Assembly (NCBI GenBank): GCA_039654915.1
Contig: CM077600.1
Coordinates: forward strand, 26,396,953-26,460,952
Direction of reading: 5' to 3'
Length of the DNA stretch: 64,000 bases
From: Aquilaria yunnanensis
Taxonomy: Eukaryota > Streptophyta > Magnoliopsida > Malvales > Thymelaeaceae
The notes under the pieces were generated by a model that had not been told where the DNA came from, searched no databases, and worked only from the letters and a program-made list of their open reading frames with translations. This document shows positions 10,572 to 20,968 of this stretch, in pieces. The position numbers and the translations under genes are program-made. Position 1 is the first letter of the stretch. Every line of letters starts with the position of its first letter.

Positions 10572-10795
10572 CCGAATCTTGTTGTTGCCCGTCGGATCTC
10601 GTCGATCACCCGTCGGATCTCTTCAATCACTCGCTGGATATTGTTGTCACCCGCCAAATCTCATCGATCGGCTTCCAGATCTCGTCGTCATCCGCCGGAT
10701 CTCATCGATTGGCTGTCAGATCTCGTTGATCGACTGCCGGATCTCGTCGTCACTCGCCGGATCTCGTCGTCACCTCCAGATCTTGCTTCCGATCA
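10572..10795. repeat. degenerate tandem repeat, ATCTCGTCG-type units
   Basis: About nine loosely repeated units of 20-30 bp share the core GGATCTC(G/A)TCG(A/T) followed by a CACC(C/T)GCC- or GGCT-type spacer. The open frames across it (10579-10866, 10641-10856) are products of the repeat, not genes. Confidence 0.7.
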
Positions 10796-10854
10796 TTGCC
10801 TCCAAGTTACGTCCTTGTTACTTCCGAACAACAAAAATATCTGCAATAAAATGT

Positions 10855-11440
10855 AAATATGTCTAATATAATATGTGAAAGTGTCTACAAAGCAATATAA
10901 AATAAATTATTATAATGTTAAATTAAAAGTATTTGAAACTATAAGAATAAGTGTCTAATTGAATATTGAAAAATATTTAAATAAATATGTAAAAGTGTCT
11001 GAACAAAAAATGACAGAATCAATTTGTAAACAATTTATTATCTTCAGAAAATAACTATTTGAAATAATAAAAAAATGTCTTAACCAATAAAAAAAGTGTC
11101 TACTTGAATACTAAAACATGTCCGAAGAAGTATGTCAAAATGTCTTACTAAATAACTTGTGAATAATTTGTTACCTTTAGAAAATAAGTGTCTGAAATAA
11201 TTAAAATAAGTGTCTTATAAAATATGTAAAAGTGTTCAAATATAAATATAAAAGTATCTAAATGTTTAAAGAAATGTTCAATTAAAGGTACATGATTTAA
11301 TGAATAAAAAGTGTCTAAATAAAAATTTAAAAGTATCTAAAGTGTGATACAAAAATGTGTAAACAATACAAAAGTGTCTAAATAAATATATAAAAATGTC
11401 TGAAATGCAATACAAAAGTGTCTAAACAATAAGAAAAAAA
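10855..11440. repeat. interspersed array of AAGTGTCTAAA-like words
   Basis: The word (A)AGTGTCT or a one-base variant (ATGTCT, AGTATCT) occurs some twenty times, separated by 15-35 bp of A/T-rich filler such as AATAAATAT. Similar word-and-filler arrays with other words are seen at 43230-43690 and 61180-61680. Confidence 0.7.
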
Positions 11441-12028
11441 TATTTTTCTATTGGAAAACAAATCATTCGCGATCTCTCATCTTTCGCTTCTCTCTCTCAT
11501 CCCTATCATCTCTCCTGTCTTCTCCGCCACCCTCCCTCCACAACCACCGCCCTTCCTCCACAATCGTTGTCTCCACAACCGCCGATTTTGGATCAGCATC
11601 CTTTGCCGCTCATCATTGCCCGTCGCCTAGCCTTGGATCTCATCGAATCGCCTCCGATTGCCTAGCCTCTAATCATTGCCTCACCATTGCCATCGTCTTG
11701 TCGTCGGCTTTAATTGCCTTTGATTTCAGGCTCGCCATCGCATCATCGTCGTTCCGTCATCGATTCGCGTCATTGGCTTCAATCACCTCCAATTTCAGGC
11801 TTGCCATTGCGTCGTCGTCGTTTCATCTTCGGATCACATTGTTGGCTCAAATCGGCGCGGTACCATTGCCACCGCACCATCAAACCACCGCCGGCCCTCT
11901 AAATCTTTTGGACCTTTCATCTTCTCCCAAAACTCGCCTGTAAACTCAAATTGCTACTTGAGAATATGGTATAAATATAGGGGGTAAATTTGTAAAATCA
12001 GCACCATGTCTAATTAGATATATGTGCA

Positions 12029-12587
12029 TTATATCCATATTGGGATTGGAGAGAGCTCAGATGTTGCTCGGAGTTTACGGGCCACTTTAACCGTGATATG
12101 CTCAACGGGCTTTTAAATTGGCCCCAAACCAAAAATTAATGACGGAAACTAAACAAAACCAACTTCTTCCTCACATACCAGGCCAATTCTTTTTTTTTTT
12201 CTTTGGTTAATTAAAAGTCAGTGGAAAGTTTCCACCTGTCTAGCTCCGTTGCCAGAGCGAGACACAGCCCGGGTCTCAATCTCGAGTTTAAGTCTTGGCG
12301 ATCACAATTTGGCAAGTCACCCAACAAATTGTTAAATGCAACTTAGTGAGATATAGCCAGCCAATAAACTGTTAGATGAAGCTTGATGTCTTCCAGACTC
12401 AATGAGATTGAGAATTCACCTCCAACTTTTCTAGATGCTCATACTACTCCTACGTCCTACCTAAAAAATCCTCATAAAAATCTTCCCATTATCCCCGGAA
12501 AAAGAAAAAAAAAAGGTGAATTAAAACAACTTTATTTCTTCATGAACATTTCTAGAAAAACTTGTAAAGTTTTTTGAAACCAAAATA
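12029..12587. other. intergenic, no gene seen
   Basis: Mixed AT-rich DNA. A short GC-richer piece near 12235-12300 has no clear coding or RNA structure. Confidence 0.4.
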
Positions 12588-12700
12588 GTGCCTTAGTAGC
12601 TCAATTGAGAAGGCTTAAAGGGGCAATTTGGTTCAAGCATTATTTGTCTCAGAAACTGTCAACACCTAAGCTGACATAAAAATCAACGCAAAATCTCGAG
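12588..12700 (+). mobile_element. possible tRNA-derived SINE head
   Basis: TAGTAGCTCAATTGAGAAGG resembles a pol III A box, and GGTTCAAGCA about 30 bases later resembles a B box. The tRNA cloverleaf itself is not conserved, so this is a SINE-like relic rather than a tRNA gene. The 3' limit is arbitrary. Confidence 0.3.
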
Positions 12701-12815
12701 ATGAATGTAAAGGAGTATTTGATTCAAGAATTCTCAAAAACCTTGTAAAATAAAAATGTAGGAGGGTAAGAACTCGGAAAATAGCGATAAAGAATTTTAA
12801 GAGCATAAATATGAT

Positions 12816-13262
12816 GGATAAATTACAAAGCCCCCCTGATTTGATCTAACTTACAGTTTGCCTCTTCTATTTTAAAAAACCTACAATTTGCCCCTATTTT
12901 TTTTATAGTGTCCGACAACAACTTCTGAAATCCTAAATTAAACTATCTGATAACCATGCTTCAGTAATTTTTAAGATTTTTATATTTTTTTTATAGCTAA
13001 CTAATCTTGAAAAAATACTGATATTCATTTACAGGAAGAAAAATATGCATTTATAGAAAGAAAAAATTAATAATTTAAAATATTTATTAACTATAAAAAA
13101 ATATTATAGAGATTGACATTACTGAAAGATAACTATCGTATAGTTTAAATTACAGTTTCAGGACAATATAAAAGAACTAGGAGGCAAAGTATAGATTTTT
13201 CAAAATAAATGGGACAAATTATAGGTTAGGGTAAACGTCAAAGGGTAATTGTAACTTTCCCT
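12816..13262. mobile_element. MITE, GGRAAATTACAA family, copy 1
   Basis: The left end GGATAAATTACAAAGCCCCC and the right end, reversed as AGGGAAAGTTACAATTACCC, are part of long imperfect inverted repeats. The shared inner phrases are TACAATTTGCCCC and its inverse GGGACAAATTATAGG. A perfect 10-bp duplication TAAATATGAT flanks both sides (12806-12815, 13263-13272). The 9-10 bp target duplication and long ends suggest a MULE-derived MITE. A sister copy lies at 15400-15851. No coding capacity. Confidence 0.8.
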
Positions 13263-13272
13263 TAAATATGAT

Positions 13273-13739
13273 TGACTATTAATTGTTCTCTATATGACCT
13301 TTCAAGTCTATTGCGGCTCCTGTTATACCCTAAACATGTGGTTTAAATTAATTATCTAAATTTACGATAATTATCATAATTGGCATTTTCAAAACCTTGA
13401 ACTTAATACCCTTTGTTATTGGAAATAAAGTAAAATAATTTTAGAATAGTTCTAAACCTGTAAAAAGTTTGTAAAACTAAGGCTGAGTTAGTTTAATTTT
13501 AAGGTTAAATCTTTTCTGTTGACCGGGTAAATTAACCCATGAAACCAAAAAATGTTTGACATCGAAGGAAAAAAAAATTAAAGAACGGCCGGCTGAGCTT
13601 AACCTCATTATCCTATATACTGTCGCGCCGGCTACTGTTCAAATGAACAGTAAAAAACAGTGTCTTTACCATTTTACCCTTTATCAGTTTTTTTTTTTGT
13701 GTTCGTCATTTTTTTTTATTTTTCAGATACAATTTACTT
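13273..13739. other. intergenic, no gene seen
   Basis: AT-rich. It contains CTACTGTTCAAATGAACAGT near 13628, a palindromic phrase resembling the TTCATCTACAGT motifs at 7655 and 18443 that precede the same repeat family. Confidence 0.4.
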
Positions 13740-14740
13740 TTTTTAGAGTTTGATCCTCTTTTTGCAAGGCGCTGAATTTTCTGAGTATCTATGTTGCAAT
13801 TTTACGCTTTCAATCTGTTTCGGTGAAAACACGGTTTTAGTCCCTCACTTTCTAATGCTTCCATTTTAGGCTCGAATTTGCATCAATGTTATATTTTGGT
13901 CCCCAAATTTTATAACTATTAATCTACCTCTTCTATTTGCTCTCTTTATCCCAAGCTTTTTTTTGTTGTTGTTTTATGTACTATTTTTTAAGGGAAGACA
14001 TTGGTGAGCATAATTTGTTCTCTTTTTCTCTAATTTTTTTGTTATTTTTTCATTTATTGTCTTCTAAAGCAAAATCTTGGTAATCATGGTTTATTTCTTT
14101 AGCTTGAAGAAATAACTTTTGACATTAAGGTTTTAATAATTGACTTAATAAAGGTTAAAAAAAGATAAATAAATTAAAGATGGATTTTTCTAAATAAATT
14201 TATAAAGAATATTAAAAATTGAAATTTCAGTTTCTAAAAGATAAAATTTTTTAGTGAATTAATTTTTACTGAAAAATTTTATCCATCATTTCAAAACATG
14301 TACAATGTTATGTTTCATTTTCATTTTCAATTTTAATAATTATGGATCGATGGATCAAATTACTTTATTAAACTCTAAAGCTTTTGAGTGAATTTTACTA
14401 AATAAATTTCTTATTGATATTAAAAATTGAAATTTAAATTAATAAGAGATGAAACTTTTTAGTGAATTATTTTTTTATGATAAAAAATATTTATCATTTC
14501 GAAGCACATGTAGTGTTATGTTTTATAGAATTATGTTTTGATCACAATTAATCACTTTAATAATAAGAACATAACATAAAGAAAACCCAACTCAAAATTA
14601 AAATGAAGCAAAATTTAATTGATTAACATCTATTTATGAATGATAATTTTTTAATTATTATTATTGGCATTTGTTTTAATGTCAAAATTTATATAAAACA
14701 AATGTTTGCTACAAAGTGTGCCTAAAAAAACTCTCTATAT
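13740..14740 (+). repeat. AT-rich dispersed repeat, copy B
   Basis: This roughly 1 kb stretch aligns loosely with 18480-19480 and, in its first 430 bp, with 7690-8125. Shared landmarks are AGTTTGATCCTCTTT, AATGTTGCAATTTT, TTTCAGTCCC-like and AAGACATTGGTGA(T/G)CATAATTT. It is non-coding and has no recognisable transposon ends. Confidence 0.6.
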
Positions 14741-15399
14741 TCTAACCACCGTTTATCTATAGTAAACTATAGTTTCTTTCTGCTTTTGCCCTTCGGTGTT
14801 AGGCTGGGTTATGACCTGTTCTATTGCCTGTCCTTTCTTTTTTTTTTTCTTTTTTTAAATTGGGTTGAGTTACTTGTTTTGGAAGGTTGATAAAATTTTT
14901 GAATGAAAATATCTTTTCGATGGTCAATCTCGCTATTCTCCTACTTTCACTTTTCTTTTTTGTGAAACACATTTCCAGTCCCTATATTATTTCCGTTTCT
15001 GATATTAGACTCTGATTTTAATAAATTATAGTGTTTTTGTTTAATCTCTTGGTTTTTTTCTTTATGTTTTATTTTCTAAACTAATGTATTGCTCACCATG
15101 GTTTATTTATTTTTTTAGTGAAATACGACTTTTTTTTTCTTAACTTTTCCTAAGTCAATTGTTAAACTCTTAATGTCTAAAGTTTTTACATTTTCTCTCT
15201 TGATCCCCAAATTATTTTTATTATTTTTCTTCATTATTATTTTATTTAATATTGTGACATTATATGATCGCCGCAATGCCCGGATCTTCCATACCTCGTA
15301 TCTACTAGCTCCTGCTATAGAATACACACACTGAAACATGCCCAGCCTTCCATGGAAATCCACCTAATGTCCGATCAACTGACGAGGTGATAACTTAAA
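14741..15399. other. AT-rich DNA, weak relative of the adjacent repeat; no gene
   Basis: 15000-15260 faintly repeats phrases of the family at 13740-14740 (TTTCCAGTCCC, GCTCACCATGGTTTATT). The minus-strand ORF at 15115-15363 is compositional. Confidence 0.4.
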
Positions 15400-15851
15400 G
15401 GGAAAATTACAAATATCCTCTGTAGTTTGGTCTAACCTATACTTTTCTCCCTCTATTTTTAGAAACCTACACTTTACCCCCTATTTGTTTTATAGTGTCC
15501 GACATCTTCTGAAACCCTAATTTAAACTATATAATAATAATGTTCCAGTAATTTTAAGATTTTTTATATTTTTTTCACAACCAACCGACCTTTGAAAAAT
15601 ATTGATATGTAATTACAAAGGGAAAAATATATTTACAGAAAGGAAAAACTGATAGTTTAAAATGTCTATTAACTATAAAAAAAATATTAGAAAGATTGAA
15701 ATTATTGGAAGATAATTATAGTATAATTTAAATACAGTTTCAAAAATTGTTATTAGGCAATATAAAAAACATAGAGGGTAAAGTGTAGGTTTCTCAAAAT
15801 AGAGAGGGCAAATTATAGGTTTTATCTCAGGGGGGTAATTGTAAATTTTCC
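15400..15851. mobile_element. MITE, GGRAAATTACAA family, copy 2
   Basis: Same family as 12816-13262, about 450 bp. The left end is GGGAAAATTACAAATATCCT and the reversed right end is GGAAAATTTACAATTACCCC. The shared interior includes TTTATAGTGTCCGACA. Flanks are TAACTTAAA and TAACTTTAAA, a 9-bp target duplication with one added T. No coding capacity. Confidence 0.8.
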
Positions 15852-16138
15852 TAACTTTAAATGAAACTCGCAGCCATTATAGGCGTTCTCATGCTGAATT
15901 TGTGCTAGATCATATCTTTTTTATCTCTATATAAAGGCCCTTAACGCTACTGTTACACCTCCATGGAAGCAAGCCTTTTAAATTTTAACTGATCGATAAA
16001 TGTAGTATTCATTTTCAGGAGTATAATGCAAAACTTTCTGATTTTAGGTTTGTTATTGATGGCCCAAATGACTGACAAGAATAAATGACTCTCCATCTCC
16101 GAAATGTAATGACTGGTATGATCCTAAACTCAGAGCTT

Positions 16139-18925
16139 CCAATCACTATCTTTCATCCCATATTCAAATATGATAGTTTTAGTCATTCTATTTTTTTTTT
16201 CTTCCAGATCGATGAAAAGACCACAACCTATCATGAGAGAACATAAGACATTAACTATGAAGAAGATTTGCATGGGAGTCAAAGCAGGGGAATAAAAATA
16301 AGGCAGTGTTGGGGATTAGAGATTTCCCATTAGATTGCATATCAAGAAGGAAAGGTAAAATCCAAATTTAGTCCCTTAACTATTTGGTTTGTCCTAAAAT
16401 AGTCTCCTATCTCTAAAAGTGACTATTAAGGTCTCTTAACTCAAGCAATACGTTCAATTTGAGTCTATCCGTTAATTCTGGCGTTATTTCTAACAAAAAA
16501 TGCATACATGGCATTTAATACTCTCTGGTTATTCCCACATGTCACGTGGCAAGTCAATAAGTAACAATACTAAGAGAATAATAAATCTTAGGCTCAAATT
16601 GACAAAAAAATATAACTTTAGATACTTAAAAGATTAATAGCTCAATCTTCACCAATAACACTAGTCGAACGACTGCCGCTAAACAGGAGGGCCACTGCCA
16701 ATATTCTCTTCTCAACTAACGCCACCACCTCCATCGCGTTGCTATTGAGATCGGGCAGCAATGGAGCTAGCGGCTGTCGGCGAGTGATTTGGCAGGCTAA
16801 GGATTCAAGTGGCCTTCGATTTCAACGGCTGATTCGAGCGAAGGAGAAGATTCGAGCAGACAATTTGATTGGAGGAAAAGATTTCGAACGAGGATTCAAG
16901 CGAAGTAGTTAGAGCGTTTCGCTGGTTTCGTCAATTTCTTCACCGACATCTCCTATTCTTTCAGTCTCTCTCTCGTGGAACCCTCGCCCTACCGTCTCTG
17001 ATTCGATTACCACCATCTCCGTCGATTGCTTCGATTCTCCTCCCACCATCTCCGATTCTCCTCCCGCCCTTCCTCCCCCTCCTCCCTGTCTCCGATTTTC
17101 CAAGTTGAGCATCTACTCTAGGGATTTGATTCTAACTACCACTGTCGACCCATCTCCGGCAAGTGTCGATGACAAGCATCTAAATAATTACGGTTAATCT
17201 ATGTTTTAAGTTCTAGATTTTGTGTTTCTGTTAGTTTGGGATTAGATTTTCGTTTCTATGTAAAATGACCACCCATTTAGTTAAAGAAGAAGCCACGTGG
17301 CATTATGAATGCCACCTAGGCAAGAAACACCAAAAATAACGGCTTAATTGATAGATGAGACTCAAATTGAACATGTTTCTTGAGTTAGGGGACCTTAATA
17401 GTCACTTTTAAAGTTAGGGGACTACTTTTGGACAAACTAAATAGTTAAGGGACTAAATTTGGATTTTACCCCAAGAAGGAGAATCCGAATTAGTTGTTTC
17501 TGTGACATCTTATTCTACTAATTTATAACATGTTGAGTCATGTAATATCCTATCAGTATTGATTATTAGAATAAATTAAAACCTGGAAACAGAAAATGAT
17601 TTCCTGGATTTTTCATTACTGCGTGTCTTTGCCAAATGTCTTTATAATTTCTTTTTTTTGTTTGTTTATGCAACAATAATTCTAGGTCAAAGCTCATAAT
17701 TATTACCGTTGATCAATTATCCAAATTCATTATCACAGTCGCAATAAAAAATAATATAAAACCCTTTTTAGTTGTGTTTAAATGCGTTAAGAAAGTATAT
17801 AATAGATAACTACTATCCACTATACAATAGATAACGATAATTTCATTTTTTTTAAACCATATTTCTCATTATATAATGCGTAATATCGGTAGCATTAATG
17901 ACAATTTAACCACAAAAATCATAACAAGCGGTCACGCGGTAAAAAAAACATAGTCGTTCTCTGTTTACAGAAATAATGAAATGTACGCATAGAGTATTTA
18001 ATAAATTATTTTTTTTATGAAAAGAAATTGAATTAATTAATGAGTTTATTGACTGCGTACTAAATTATACTTAATGCAAACAACCATTATCTTCTTAAAA
18101 ATATTTTAATATAATGCAATCCATAATATATGTTTTTGAAAAAATCATCTTAGTTGTCATGCTTGTTATACACGCAGATCAAACTAATTTGAAAGGATAA
18201 TTATCGATTTATTATCACCAACTAAATTTCTTAAAGTTCATTTGTTAAATTTATATTCACCTTTTATAAGCATGTCAAACATTTGGCCTATAACTATCAA
18301 ATAGTCTAAATTGTATGTGCATAAATTTTACAGAACTAACATATTAGGCACAGAGATGATTTTGTTTAGCTCCTTAGTTATCCATGGAAACCATGAGAAT
18401 ATATTATATTATACTATACTATATTATAAATGATGATAATATTTACTGTTCATCTACAGTGATTACCGTAGCTGAATAGTCCAATTTTTTGTAATCCTCT
18501 TTAGTCTTTTCACAAGACACTCGTTTTTTTAGGGTTAATGTTGCAATTTTCTCGGTTTCACAATTATTTTGGTAAAAATGAGATTTCAGTCCCTAACTTT
18601 CTAATATTTTCATTTTAAGCCCTGAGTTATATCTTTGTTACATTGTAGTCACTAAATTTTACAATTATTTAATTAGATCTTTTATTTACTCTCTTGAACC
18701 CCAAATTTTTTTTTGTTGTTATCTTATGTACTATCTTCTAAAGTAAGACATTGGTGATCATAATTTATTTATTTTTTAGTTAAATAATTTTTTATCTTTA
18801 TTAAGTCAATTTTTAAATCCTTAATACCTAAAGTTTTACCATTTTTTTTTGTCTTGATCCTAGCTTTTTTTTGTATTGATTTTATTTATTATTGTTTTCT
18901 AAGATGAAATTTTAATCATTATAAT
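16139..18925 (+). repeat. duplicated block, copy 2 (partner 3101-8125)
   Basis: Collinear with copy 1. It joins CATATTCAAATATGATAG directly to TTTTAGTCATTC, the pre-insertion state of the mariner-type element in copy 1, and itself contains the MULE-like insertion 16353-17472. Beyond the insertion the match resumes at AAGAAGGAGAATCC and runs to about 18925. Non-coding. Confidence 0.8.
16353..17472. mobile_element. MULE-like non-autonomous element, GGTAAAATCC family
   Basis: Inverted ends of about 130 bp: left AGGTAAAATCCAAATTTAGT, right (reversed) GGGGTAAAATCCAAATTTAG, both followed by CCCTTAACTA and later by a shared TAACTCAAG(C/A) phrase. The 9-bp flanks AAGAAGGAA and AAGAAGGAG are a target duplication, and copy 1 of the surrounding duplicated block has the unoccupied AAGAAGGAG near 6690. 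The GC-richer interior (16660-17150) has no transposase. The frames at 16869-17112 are C/T-rich artefacts. Confidence 0.85.
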
Positions 18926-19480
18926 TTGTCTACTTTTGGCCTGATTTCGGTTTATTCGGCTTTCGTCAGTGTTTTCAATTTCTTATCTTTTTTCATCTTT
19001 TTTAAGTTAATAGTTAAACTGTTAATTGATTAACATATATTAAACATAGTTTTATGTTTCAGTCATTTTTTATCATTATTGATGAATTACATTTTGTAGC
19101 ATTAATTATTTACTTCAAGCTCTATAGTTTAATAAATTAATTTGGCCAATAATTGTTAAAATTGAAAGTAAATTTTTTGTAGATAAATTTTTTATCAATA
19201 TTAAAAGTTAGAATCTGAGTTAATAAGAAATGAAAATTTATATTGATTTTTTTTTAATTAATAGAAAAAGTATCAAATGTTTCAAAGCACATACCGTATT
19301 TTGTTTCACAATGTTGCGTTTAGATCATAATTAATCATTTTAATGATATAAATATAACATGAAGAGAGGCCCACTCAAATTTGAAATAAATACAAATTTT
19401 AATTGATTATCATGAATTTATTGATGATAAAATTTTATTTATTATTAAAATTTATTACAAAAATATCTGCTATGATGTGT
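18480..19480 (+). repeat. AT-rich dispersed repeat, copy D
   Basis: Counterpart of 13740-14740. It begins inside duplicated block copy 2 and continues past the end of that block, so the similarity to copy B is older than, or independent of, the block duplication. Shared phrases include TAATTAATCA(T/C)TTTAAT near the far end. Non-coding. Confidence 0.6.
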
Positions 19481-20214
19481 AGGTTACCAAGCCTCTCAAT
19501 TTGTTCTATTAGTCCCTATTTTTTTATATTTTATATTTATTATTTTTAAAACAAAATCTTGCCAACCATAGTTTCATTAGTTTATTTATTTATTTTTTCA
19601 ATCAACCATAATGATTTTGTTTACCCTTTTCTATTGGTTTTTTTTACTATTGTTTTTTTAAAAAAAACCATTAGTTACTGTAAGTTGTCTACTTTTTTGT
19701 ATAATTCGAGCTGATTCATTTTAACTAATGTTTTTGTTTATTTTTTTTCCTTTATTAAGTTAATGATTAAGACTTCAATTCTTGAAATCTTTATATTTGC
19801 TCTTTTGACCTGAAAACCATTTTTTTATTTATTAATCATTAAACCCCAATTTCTTTTCTTCTATAAAAAAAAACCCCTACTTTTTCTCACTGAAATTACA
19901 CTCTTTGTCTTATATTATTAAAATTTTTATATTATTTATCTCTTTAAAAAAAAAATTTCAACCGCTGCAGTTTATCTTTTGATACTTAAATTTTTTTTTT
20001 GCTCTTTTAGTCCTAAAATTTTTCCTTAACTTTTTTTCCCGCTTCTCACTTTTCTTTTTTCATTTTATGAAACTTTTTTTTTTCCTTCGTCAATAACACG
20101 GATTGAATCATCACAACGCACATGCACCATAAACCTCTTGTTTTCTATATAATTCCAATACTGGTACTTAGTTATGTATGACATTAGGGTTTCAACTTGC
20201 AAACAGTGTAAAGT
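19481..20214. other. AT-rich intergenic DNA, no gene seen
   Basis: Long T- and A-rich runs, no ORF or repeat boundary that I can support. Confidence 0.5.
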
Positions 20215-20325
20215 GTATAAGCACTTATTTCAAACACTTGCCTCAGATTTCTAGCCTGTAGCGACCAAATGTCTTGTTTATCCCTTCCATCTTCACAACA
20301 ACAACATTGGCCTCGCACATATACA
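20215..20325 (-). pseudogene. exon-like block, related to 20470-20560
   Basis: On the minus strand a short conserved block reads EDGRDKQDIWSLQARNL in one frame and ends at a possible GC-type donor (GAG|GCAAGT). Its neighbour at 20470-20560 reads EDGRFKGDNWYQHAINM and ends at GTAAGT. The two share about 60% of bases. They could be decayed tandem exons of an unknown gene or untranslated exons downstream of the VWA gene. No function can be assigned. Confidence 0.25.
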
Positions 20326-20469
20326 GGGAAACAATAATGTAAGAATGTAAGTAGTAAAAGAGTTCAAAGTTTTGGTAGCCAACTAATTAGACCAAGTGTT
20401 CATCCAAAGAACCAAATAACACAGGCATTTAGGGAATAGAATATTGAAAGCTAAAAAAAACACTTACCA

Positions 20470-20560
20470 CATATTTATAGCATGTTGATACCAGTTGTCT
20501 CCTTTAAACCGTCCATCTTCACAAATTCAATATTTACCCCACAAATTTCCAGCCAAATAA
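20470..20560 (-). pseudogene. exon-like block with GTAAGT donor
   Basis: Sister of 20215-20325 (see there). The donor-like GTAAGT lies at the low-coordinate end, and upstream in the same frame there is a TGA, so an intact exon would have to start inside the block. Confidence 0.25.
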
Positions 20561-20968
20561 AACTGAGTTAGTGTTTATTAGTTAAAAATCCTCATTATTT
20601 AAAAAAACTCATAGACAGTATGTTTCCTGTAGAAGCATAAACCATTCACTTATCCCTGATACATAACAGAAAAGAAAGTTTCAGGTTTCATTACTAAGCA
20701 AACTAAGCATAGATCCACACATTTAATGTTTGTAGAGATTAGTATTAAGCATTTAACAAAAATAACAATATACCAAAGTGTTATTCCAACGAACAGTATT
20801 ACATCTAGTTTACGTACTTTAAAAGGAGGAGCAAAACAGATAGCTGCGTGCAAAACAAAAGGTCATCTCCACCTCAAACTGTGGCGTATATATTCAAAGC
20901 ATACGATACAGGGCTTTAAACGCAAGTTTCTTGGCTTATAATGGAACTGTAGAAGAAAAGAAACCCTC

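Larger units (their letters stand above)
10348..12028. mobile_element. TIR-bounded non-autonomous DNA transposon (hAT-like?)
   Basis: Left TGTAGACCTATGTCCAATTA and right (reverse-complemented) TGCACATATATCTAATTAGA share an inverted AATTAGACAT core. Flanks contain TTATAT on both sides, a possible short target duplication. The interior has three parts: a CGTCGGATCTC-type tandem array (10560-10800), an AT-rich array of GTGTCTAAA-like words (10850-11440), and a C/T-rich block (11460-11945). None encodes a recognisable transposase. Superfamily assignment is weak. Confidence 0.45.
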
